Shown here in pieces: positions 33,401 through 45,400 of a stretch of DNA of 64,000 nucleotides; positions within the stretch are counted from its first letter, which is position 1, and each line of letters opens with the position of its first letter. The notes below the pieces were generated by a model. That model ran no database searches, was not told where the DNA came from, and saw only the letters and a list, made by a program, of their open reading frames with translations. Both the position numbers and the translations under genes were made by a program. The stretch covers positions 11,911,501-11,975,500 of the forward strand of contig NC_088303.1 of assembly GCF_032854445.1 (NCBI RefSeq), in the 5' to 3' direction. The stretch is from Liolophura sinensis. Its lineage: Eukaryota > Mollusca > Polyplacophora > Chitonida > Chitonidae.

Positions 33401-36400
33401 AATATTGATCAAATGTTTAGTAAAACAAAATTTAGCCCTTGGTGCGGATATCGCCAATATCGGGATTATTTTCTGGGTATCCAATTTAACTAAACTTAAT
33501 ACAAGGTATGAGAGAGAATGAAGACAGTTATTATCAATGCCATTTGATCAGCAAAGCAGTATATCTGTACGCTTGAGAGACAAACTAATGATATGTTCTA
33601 TAAAGGGGTCCTTGCATGAGGAGTGAGGTGGCATGTTCAGCTCTCGCCACTGGGCTGCGGATGTAACTAAAGCTTTGTTCTCACTGAGACGACAATCTCC
33701 GACCAGCTTTTCCTGACCCCCCCCCCCCCCCCCGGCTTTTCATGCGCAAACCCACTTGCCCCCCCCCCCCCAATCCCCACAGTCCGCCTGTCCAGCATGA
33801 GCTGGACTTCAGCTCACAGCGACCGCATCGGTGGGTCATTGCGCCGTGCTTGAGTGCTAATCCCCTCGATCACGAAAGCCCCTATTGTATTAGATTAAAT
33901 ATATGGGCAACGTTTAAAGACTGTAGTCATCTTGATGAACTGACTAGACATGCATCATGTACAGACTTATAGGCCTACTGACACCATGTAGATGTCTAAA
34001 CATGTAGACATCACGTGAATGTAAAGACATGTACACACACCATATAGACGTATAGACATGTACCGACATCATTTAGATGCATGGACATGTACAGATATCA
34101 TGTAGATGTATGGACATGCACAGACACCATGTAGATGTATATACATGTACAAACATCATGTAGATGTATACACATGTACAGATATCATGTAGATGTATAG
34201 ACATGTACAGACATCATGTAGCTGTATAGACATTACAGACATCATGTAGATAAGAGACATGCACAGAAATCATGTGGATGTATGGACATGTCCAGACACC
34301 ATGTAAATGTTTAGACATGTGCTGACATCATGCAGATGTACAGACATGTACAGACACCATGTAGATGTATAGACATTGACAGACATCGTTTAGATGTATA
34401 GACATGTAAAGAGGTTATGTAGATGTATAGACCTGCACAAGCATCATGTAGATATATAGACATGTACTGACACCATGCAGATGTACAGACACGTACAGAC
34501 ATCATGTAGATGTATAGACATGTACAGACATCGCGTAAATGTACATACATCATGTAGATGTATAAGATTTACAGACATCATGCAGATGTATAGACATATA
34601 CAGACATTATGTAGATGTATAGCACCACTTACATCGGTCCCTTGATTTGCTGTGTGCATTTGCCGCCATTTTCACACTCCAAGTAGCATTCTAAAAATAA
34701 TATAAAATCCATTTAGTTGTTGATGAAGCAGTCAGAGAGGTTTCTCACTTCTAGATGACGGATCCTCTTCATTTCTCAAAGAAACTCCCTAGTTCATTTT
34801 TGTGCTATTGCGTGGTTAAGGCTAACCTTATCTAAACCAACTGACTTAAAAGATTCGGAAATGTAAATTCAAAAGTTTCGTGAAAAGTAGGCTTAAACTG
34901 ACTTGGCCATCAACTTCGATATCAACGGCTTGAAACGATCATTTCTAAAGCTTCCACTTAATGTTTTAATGTTGCCTTTTACACATAATAAAATAACCTA
35001 CTGACATAAGATTTTGCTTGCGCTCACAACCGAGGCAAGCAGGTACATACAGCCATTATCTCCTGCTCTAAAAGATTACAGTGCAGGTACCTGTCAACTG
35101 GTTTAAGTCAGACAGGGTATTAGTCAAGAGCTCCCTCATTGTGGTCATTGTACACAACATGAAATTTTCATCTGAACAAGTACACAAGTCTGCATGTACA
35201 CTTACTGATGAAACCCGTCTCATCTGTTCATGCACTTACTGATGAAACCCGTCTCATCTGTTCATGCACTTACTGATGAAACCCGTCTCATCTGTTCATG
35301 CACTTACTGATGAAACCCGTCTCATCTGTTCATGCACTTACTGATGGAATCTGTCTCATCTGTTCATGCACTTACTGATGGAATCTGTCTTGTGTATTCA
35401 AACAGTTACTGATGGAATCTGTCTCGTCTGTTCATACACTTACTGATGAAACCCGTCTCATCTGTTCATGCACTTACTGATGGAATCTGTCTTGTGTATT
35501 CAAACAGTTACTGATGGAATCTGTCTCGTCTGTTCATACACTTACTGATGAAACCCGTCTCATCTGTTCATGCACTTACTGATGGAATCTGTCTTGTGTA
35601 TTCAAACAGATCACTTCATACCTTTACACATGGAATTTGTCTGTTATGTTCATACACTTACTGATGGATACTGTGTCGTCTGTTCATACACTTACTGATG
35701 GAATCTCTCTCGTCTATTCATACACTTACAGATGGAATCTGTCTTGTGTATTCAAACACTTACTGATGGCATCTGTTAGATCAGTTCATACCTTTACACA
35801 TGGAATTTGTCTGTTATGTTTATACACTTACTGATGGAATCTCTCTCGCCTGTTCATACACTTACTGATGGAATCTGTCTCGTCTATTCATACACTTACT
35901 GATGAAATCTGTCTTGTGTATTCAAACACTTACTGATGGCATCTGTTAGATCAGTTCACACCTTTACACATGGAATTTGTCTGTTATGTTTATACACTTA
36001 CTGATGGAATCTCTCTCGTCTGTTCATACACTTACAGATGGAATCTGTCTTGTGTATTCAAACACTTACTGATGGCATCTGTTGGATCAGTTCATACCTT
36101 TACACATGGAATTTGTCTGTTATGTTTATACACTTACTGATGGAATCTCTCTCGTCTGTTCATACACTTACAGATGGAATCTGTCTTGTGTATTCAAACA
36201 CTTACTGATGGCATCTGTTAGATCAGTTCACACCTTTACACATGGAATTTGTCTGTTATGTTTATACACTTACTGATGGAATCTCTCTCGTCTGTTCATA
36301 CACTTACAGATGGAATCTGTCTTGTGTATTCAAACACTTACTGATGGCATCTGTTGGATCAGTTCATACCTTTACACATGGAATTTGTCTGTTATGTTCA

Positions 36401-39400
36401 TACACTTACTGATGGAATCTCTCGTCTATTCATACACTTACTGATGGATACTGTGTCGTCTGTTCATACACTTACTGATGGATACTGTGTCGACTGTTCA
36501 TACACTTACTAATGGAATCTCTCGTCTATTCATACACTTACTGATGGATACTGTGTCGTCTGTTCATACACTTACTGATGGATACTGTGTCGTCCGTTCA
36601 TACACTTACTGATGGATACTGTGTCGTCTGTTCATACACTTACTGATGGAATCTCTCTCGTCTGTTCATACACTTACTGGTGGATACTGTGTCGTCTGTT
36701 CATACACTTACTGATGGAATCTGTCTTGTGTATTCAAACACTTACTGATGGCATCTGTTAGATCAGTTCACACCTTTACACATGGAATTTGTCTGTTATG
36801 TTCATACACTTACTGATGGATACTGTGTCGTCTGTTCATACACTTACTGATGGATACTGTGTCGTCTGTTCATACACTTACTGATGGAATCTCTCTCGTC
36901 TGTTCATACACTTACTGATGGATACTGTGTCGTCTGTTCATACACTTACTGATGGATACTGTGTCGTCTGTTCATACACTTACTGATGGAATCTCTCTCG
37001 TCTGTTCATACACTTACTGATGGATACTGTGTCGTCTGTTCATACACTTACAGATGGAATCTGTCTTGTGTATTCAAACACTTACTGATGGCATCTGTTA
37101 GATCAGTTCATACCTTTACACATGGAATTTGTCTGTTATGTTTATACACTTACTGATGGAATCTCTCTCGTCTATTCATACACTTACTGATGGAATCTCT
37201 CTCGTCTATTCATACACTTACTGATGGAATCTCTCTCGTCTATTCATACACTTACTGATGGATACTGTGTCGTCTGTTCATATACTTACTGATGGAATCT
37301 CTCTCGTCTGTTCATACACTTACTGATGGAATCTGTCTCGTCTGTTCATACACTTACAGATGGAATCTGTCTCATATTCTCGTGTACTTACTGATGGAAT
37401 CTGTTTCGCTTACGAAACTATACGTCACTGCAAAACCGACATCTGAGACAGTCATGTCAGAGATAAACCTGATGATGACGGTGTTCCCTGCCGACGTAAT
37501 GGACGTGTTCGATGCCATCTGTTGACCGCAGAAGCTCCCCAAGGGGAAATCTGAAAGAAACGATGTCAATAGAACCCTTCATTAACTAAGCAAACATTAA
37601 CCTTTACAATGGTAAGACAACAATGTGTGATGTTTATCTAAAATCATCATTAACAGATTAAAGTGTTAATAGTCAACTGCTTTAGTGCTAACAGTGGTAA
37701 GTGTGTGATGTCTATCTATCATTACCAGATTAAAGTGCTAACGGTGGTTAGTGTGTGATGTTGATTTAATATCATCATTACCAGATTAAAGTGCTAACAG
37801 TGGTTAGTGTGTAATGTTGATCTAACATCATCATTACCAGACTAAAGTGCTAACAATGGTTAGTGTGTGATGTTTATCTAACATCATCATTACCAGATTA
37901 AAGTGCTAACGGTGGTTAGTGTGTAATGTTGATCTAACATCACCATTACCAGACTAAAGTGCTAACAGTGGATAGTGTGTGATGTTGATCTAACATCATC
38001 ATTACCAGATTAAAGTGCTAACAGTGGTTAGTGTGTGATGTTGATCTAACATCATCATTACCAGACTAAAGTGCTAACAGTGAATAGTGTGTGATGTTGA
38101 TCTAACATCATCATTACCAGACTAAAGTGCTAACGCTGGTTAATGTGTGATGTTGATCTAACATCATCATTACCAGGCTAAAGTGCTAACGGTGGTTAGT
38201 GTGTGATGTTGATTTAACATCACCATTACCAGACTAAAGTGCTAACAGTGGATAGTGTGTGATGTTGATGTAACATCATCATTACCAGACTAAAGTGCTA
38301 ACGCTGGTTAGTGTGTGATGTTGATCTAACATCGTCATTACCAGACTAAAGTGCTAACAGTGGTTAGTGTGTGATGTTGACCTAACATCATCATTACCAG
38401 ATTAAAGTGCTAACGGTGGTTAGTGTGTAATGTTGATCTAACATCATCATTACCAGACTAAAGTGCTAACAGTGGTTAGTGTGTGATGTTGATCTAACAT
38501 TGTCATTACCAGATTAAAGTGCTAACGGTGGTTAGTATGTGATGTTGATCTAACATCATCATTACCAGATTAAAGTGCTAACTGTGGTTAGTGTGCGATG
38601 TTGATCTAACATCGTCATTACCAGACTAAAGTGCTAACAGTGGTTAGTGTGTGATGTTGATCTAACATCATCATTAACAGACTAAAGTGCTAACAGTGGT
38701 TAGTGTGTGATGTTGATCTAACATCATCATTACCAGACTAAAGTGCTAACTGTGGTTAGTGTGTGATGTTGATCTAACATCATCATTATCAGACTAAAGT
38801 GCTAACAGAGGTAAGTGTGTGTTGTTTATCTGAAATTACCATTAATAGGCTAAAGTGCTAATTAACAGTGGTAATTGTGTGATACTGACCCAAAATTGTA
38901 ATTAACATACTACAGAGCTAAGAGTGGTAATTGCGTGTCGTTTATCTAAAATCATCATTAACAGACTAAAATGCTAACAGTGGTAATAGTGTGATACTGA
39001 TCCAAAATTATAATTAACATACTACAGAGCTAACAGTGGTAATTGCGTGTCGTTTATCTAAAATCATCATTAACAGACTAAAATGCTAACAGTGGTAATA
39101 GTGTGATACTGATCCAAAATTATAATTAACATACTACAGAGCTAACAGTGGTAATTGTGTGTTGTTTATCTAGATCATCATTAACAGACTAAAGTGCTAA
39201 CAGTAGTAATTGTGTGAAGTTGATCCAAAATTATCATTAACATACTACAGAGCTAACAGTAGTAATTGTGTGTTGTTTATCTAGATCATCATTAACAGAC
39301 TAAAGTGCTAACAGTAGTAATTGTGTGATGTTGATCCAAAATTATCATTAACATACTACAGAGCTAACAGTAGTAAGTGTGACGTGATAGTTATCTAAAA

Positions 39401-42400
39401 CCCTCCTTAACTGAGAAAGACCTTCAGAGTGGTATTATAACAGTGCATGATATTTATTTAATACATCGTTAATAGGTAAACTTTTACATAATAAAAACTA
39501 CACACATCTTATGACACGCCTTTAGTGAGCCGAAATTGCTTCTCGATCTTACCGTCTGTGGCGCCGTCGTAAATTATTAGAGAATCATATACACAATTCT
39601 CACTCTTCTCCAAGTGGAACTCATCAAAGACAAGCTGGACGAACTTGCCCGGGGGTGCTCGGATCACGTACACACACATCTTGTTGTGAAGGTAAAGGCT
39701 GGGGTACCCTGGGGAGGTCAAGATACCCTCGCTCTCCAACGTCCGACTACAGTCTGTAGGGTCAGAGAGTAGTGTTCGTCTAAACAAAGTGAGTGACAGC
39801 AATACAGCTGCTATGTAATATACACGACATGGCCTGGATCAAGATGAAAAGTGTCTAACCTGTACTAGAAGTGTCCCGAGAGTTTTACTTGAGGAATTTA
39901 CTTCATTACCATACATGCACAATACACTCATAGTCTGTAATAAAATTTAGGTTCACATGTACAATCTTCAAAGACGCCTCAACTGCGATTTCAGGGCACT
40001 CTCTGGATACTATCAGTTTAACCCAGCCTTATGTTTACCATGGGTACTATTGGCTTAAGGCATTTGACAATACAGCGAGAAGCTGTCGGTTAAAATGTTT
40101 GGCAATACTTATTATGAAATGCAATGAACTCAACCGGCATCACATATAGGAGCCTACACTGTCAGTTAGGTCTGTCAGTTAGGATGATTTGACAACTGCT
40201 GTTGTCCGATTTCTGCCAACTCCCAGCATAAGGTGATAACACAACAATGAGCTTCATACCTGGGTCGGGGCCAGCACGGCGCAATGGCGTAGGAGCCTCT
40301 CACCACTGCGGTCGCGGTGAGTTCAAATCCAGCTCGTGCTGGCTTCCTCTCCAGCCCTACGTGGAAGGTATGACAGCAATCTGCAAATGGTCGTGGATTT
40401 CCCCCGGGCACTGTCCGGTGTTCTCTCACAATAAAGCTGGCCGCCTTCATACAAGTGAAATTTTCTTGACTACGGCATAAAACACCAATCAAATAAATAA
40501 ATAAAGCATACCTGAGTCACTTACGCAACACAATTGTCTTCTGCCCTCCAATTATACAGTAAGGGCCTGTAAATTTGGGCAAGCATAGCTGTCGCTGTAA
40601 CACATACTGAAGTTAAATAACTGTCGCTGTAACACATACTGAAGTTACGTAATTGTCATTGTAACATACTGAAGTTACAGAACTGTCGCTTTAACGCATA
40701 CTGAAGTTACATAACTGTCGTTGTAACACATACACAGGCGATACATTGTCGAAAGAGTTGTGCCTATCATTACGTCACGCACGCTGGTAGAACGGGTCCC
40801 TTCTGGTAACTTCTGTCGTCTTGCTCAACACGCAAGGACTACGTGAAAGGACCCTGAAACTATCACCTTAATTAAATACGTTCCAGCTCCGACCATACGC
40901 GACGAAACTTACCCGTGTCGCCTTGTACAACACCCAAGGGCGCCGTGAATAAGATGTAGACATGGAACTGTACGTGATCCGATCATGCGCCAGAAAACTT
41001 ACCCTTATCCCCTTGTGCCACACCCAGAAGCGCCGTGGACGGGTCCAGGAAGTTGTAGGAGACGTTGAAGCCGTTTTGAGTGTACGTTGCGTCAGTGGTG
41101 TACACCAGGAGCAAATCTCGCCCGGTAGAACGTGTGACTGAGGGACGGCTTGACCCACAAAACACACCAATGTTCCCACTCTCTGATCAAAAAACCCAGA
41201 AAAAGAAGCGTTCATATTAATAACGCCAGTCGTTCAAATGGCTTCTGAAGGCAAAGGTACGTACAACATTCGATCAGTTTGTTCAGTTAGCAGGATACCT
41301 TTTCTCTCTGTACAGACAGATAACTAAATGTGTTTAGCTCACAATCTCTGTACGGTATAGGATAACACCATATACAGAGGTTATTGCCTGGTAAGGTTGA
41401 AGTAACAACAAACACGTCCTTCAACAAAATCACCAGAAGCAGTGAATATATTGTTTCGCTCTTTGTCAGTGTAGTCATTTTTAACCAACAAATGTATAAG
41501 CCTTTAAGGAACACCCTGTTCTGTCTGTTAACACTACTCCAGATATGGGAGCAAAAGCCAAAAGCAATCAGACAGGCGCGGTTTTAGATAAATCCATACC
41601 CAGCTCCATATCACTGTTCTTCGGGTCTCGTACACAATGCTGTGGAAATCAGCAGATCGTAAAGGCGTTTTATCATCATACTACGACAAACATGAACCCA
41701 TATTGCTTTGTGAAAAGGCCTTGATTTGCAAACCTTTGGTGGGCCCATCGAAGATCTCCACACTGTCGTACTGGCAGTAACTGGATGGCTCCACGTGGAA
41801 GAAGGTAAACATCAGTTCAACTACCTTACCCTCAGGGGCCTGTTCAGGGGGAAACATTTCGTCACGTAGTATACATTAGATTTACAACCTTCAAGAAACG
41901 TTTGTGTTACAAGAATTTTAAAATTGTTATTTCCATACTCACATTTCCATGCATGTATAAAGCAAGAACATATGGGGAAACCGATGTAGAGTGAATGTTT
42001 AATGAAGGTGTTTACAATTCGTTCAAGAATATTAAATTAAACATCAGTTTACTGGTATTTACATATACGTCGAGGAAAGATAATTTAAAGAAACAATACC
42101 TTATTTTTGCCTTGGGAGCATATTACTACAAAATATCTTTGCCTTCAATCTCAGGATGAGTACGACGCAAAACACCAATCAAATCAATCTATCTCAAGAC
42201 GATGGCTGGTTTTGTTACGTGATTCCAGATTGTAATATCTTATCTCTGTGAGGTGCTGTGAGGGTGTTCAGCTACACGACATTTTCTTTTAAAGCGTTTT
42301 GGAATATTTGTTATCAGCAGAAAGCTATTTCTACATACATGACACTTTCTCTTAAAGCGTTTTGGAATATCTGTTATCAGCAGAAAACTATTTCTAAGTT

Positions 42401-45400
42401 CCTTTGGGGTTGTCCCCTGGTACAGTATGAGTGACATTTTCTATTTTCTCGTTTACTGTGGGATCAACTTGCCGTAAATTTGTAGGTGCAGTAAGTATTC
42501 GCGTTTGCCGGTAATGGGAAGTTCGGACTGATCAGGTATCCGGGGACCGTGGATACTGTCCGGTTACAATCTGAGCCGCGATCAATCCGCGCTGAAACAG
42601 AGAACATCGACATTTAGACAAGGTCAATGATCAAGCAGTACTACGCTAGCTCCCTTCTTCTTGTGTAAGTAAAAAAACGGACTGTAGAATTGTTTTTCAA
42701 GTATTCATGGTGCTTTTTCCATGAAGTTATGTTGTGGTAAATGGCTCTTTGGCCAAAAGATACTTTATGAGGGATCTTGCCAGACGAAATCTCACTAAAG
42801 GAAGCAAAATTAGAATAAAGGATTTTGCTTAACCCATTTGATTTCCTGTCGTAACATAAAGTACTTGGGTTTGACTGGAAAACAAGCATTGAGCGTAAAC
42901 ATATGAACCTTGCAATGGGCTGTCAATATTGCGCGCAATTTAGTCTTAGTCAATGATTCATCTAAAAGAACAAATAGACATAATTCTTTTATTGTTTTCA
43001 ATGTTTTCAAATGATTATTACATGAAGTTTAAACATGCCACAAAAAAGCCATAGATAGTTTCTTAAACATTTTTCACTATATTACTATAGTTAATAAAAC
43101 TAAACACTCTTACACTTAATCTGCTTCGGACCTGTCAGCGTTGAGTACGCCAGTTCAAACCCCAACCCGCCATAGGAAGCGTCTGAGCTGAAGACAACTA
43201 GCGCCTGGTTGCCTGACGTCTCTACCGCAAACCGACTTGTGCCACAGAATCTCCCCAGGGTCTGTCCGTCAGGCTGTCCCCCATCGTATATAAGGACGTG
43301 ATCAAACCTGTCATAAAACCAAGGACCCTACATGTAAGGCAATGCTCTACCAAAATCCATACTTTGATCATTATCTATAATAATCCTAAATAAGGCTTTT
43401 GTCTTGTCTACATGTTTATATGCGATGTACAAACCGACAACATAATGTTGAATTTTTACACACACCTACACAGGTGTATATTTCCCACAATGATCACGAA
43501 TTTACACAACTGTAAATATACTGCCCCACATGCATGAGTTAATGAGATGCAGTTAAAATTCTGAGAAAGTCATATCGGCTGATTCAGCCGGTGAGTTTTA
43601 ACGTCCAAAGCAAATCTCAGTAGAACGGGTGTCACAGTTCATGTAAAGCGAAATCTCGCTTCTAAACGTGAACTGTCTTCAAAATGATAGGGATAACACG
43701 TGAACACAGGTCTGTCTGGTAACACAGAAATCTCGCTCTAGAGGGTGATTTCACCATACTTAAAATTCACGTCCACAATCGTTTCCTACACCCATATGAT
43801 GAAAAGAACCACCCTCATAGAAATGAAATATTCTTCCCTTGATGTCCACTTACGAAGACGGACACACTGAAGACAAGTACGTCATGGCACCATGGTCAAG
43901 TGCGTCTTTTTGCATGGCTCATTCACGTAAAGTACCCTCTGTATTTGTCGGAGATGCGCCATTGACCATTACTGAGATAAACCAGCAGCAAAATCAAGCT
44001 ATAAATACAACATTACGTAAATAACACCCAAATTTGTGTGGTTTTGCACAACAGCAAGCTGAAAATTTGAAGATTCGCGAAAGGAACCGAAACTGATTAA
44101 ATGCACATCCTTGTCCACTGTGACGTTGCAGAACATTTGTAGCGGTACCGTGTCTTGTTCGCAGTTCTTCTCATTTATTGAACCGTATCAAAATGTTTCA
44201 GTGTTCATTGAATTTCTCATTAATAACATCTATGTGAAATTCGTATATGGTATAGGTATTCCAATGGGTATAAATTATGACCCCCTTGTGCCCTCTGTAT
44301 ATCGTCTTATATACAACAGAAACTATTAAGGAGTAATCCTCACCAGGCCCGTTCTCATTTACTGATAAAACAGTATGTTGATATTAAAATCATCCATATA
44401 TAGCAAAGGCAAAGACATTTACTCAGCTTCGCTGTATTTAAAGGAAACCACAGACTCTCCATATGGTATGTCTTATCTGGACCGATATTTGTACCAAGAC
44501 CAAAACGGTTTTCTCTCTCGCAGACTTTAGGACAAGACCCACATCTGTAGCTTCAATTCTGACTGTGAAAATTATCTTTACTTGGACAGCAATATACTGA
44601 AGGCCCTGCATATAGCGTGTGCAAATCCTGTGTGTTGTGTCACAATTTTAACCCACGATGGTTATTCCATCACACGCCTTCACTCTAATCTTCGTAAGTT
44701 GTACAATAAATATATATCTCTTGTAAGTAAATATGGAATGAGCGTCCATGCAGAATCTCTGGCGCTCCTTGTGTCTGTGTTTGTGTTTAATTCCACTTAA
44801 CCCGGGTGAGGGGGCTGTCTGTTTATCGTGTTGAATTAGAACGCCACGTTAAATATACGAACAGTTGCAATCAAAGCACATCTGAGATCGACATTTTATA
44901 ATCGACAACTCATTTACTAGCATGGTATACAATTTGAATGCTTATTTCACTCATTCGCCTAAAACATACCTTGCGTCTGTACAACATCACTGAAAACTGA
45001 AAGCTGACTGCTTTCATGATCTTTCATGATTCTTTTCATGATTTCGTCCTAATTTCGTACTTTATATACAGTCATAATTTTTTGGCAGCTTGTTTCTAAC
45101 GTCATTTTGGGAATTGACCTTGCGATTATTGACCTGATACGTTAATCCTGACTGAGGATTGGTATTCGAATGTCTGTTTGAACGCATAGTTTTATAACAT
45201 TATAACTCGAAAATTAGCGATGAGAAAATAAATTTACGACGCTTTGTGAACATCTTCCAACCTGAAGTTATTTTGTGAGCGCAGAAAAGGAACATTTAAA
45301 TAATGGCAGTTGGTTAATTCTGGAAAGAAAACGAGCATTGTCCATAACTGTGCAATGCGTGGTGGGCCTACTTACACACGTGGTGCTTTCAGGCGTGTTA

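Noticed and set aside
35190-37400. CRISPR-like regular repeats
   Set aside because: The 34-bp units are contiguous with no unique spacers, in an animal gene intron. The same holds for the arrays at 57055 and 57765.
40868-41215. 115-residue minus-strand open frame as an alternative protein
   Set aside because: It reads through exon 6 in a different frame and into its decayed downstream copies. The conserved CUB frame is the overlapping one used for exon 6.
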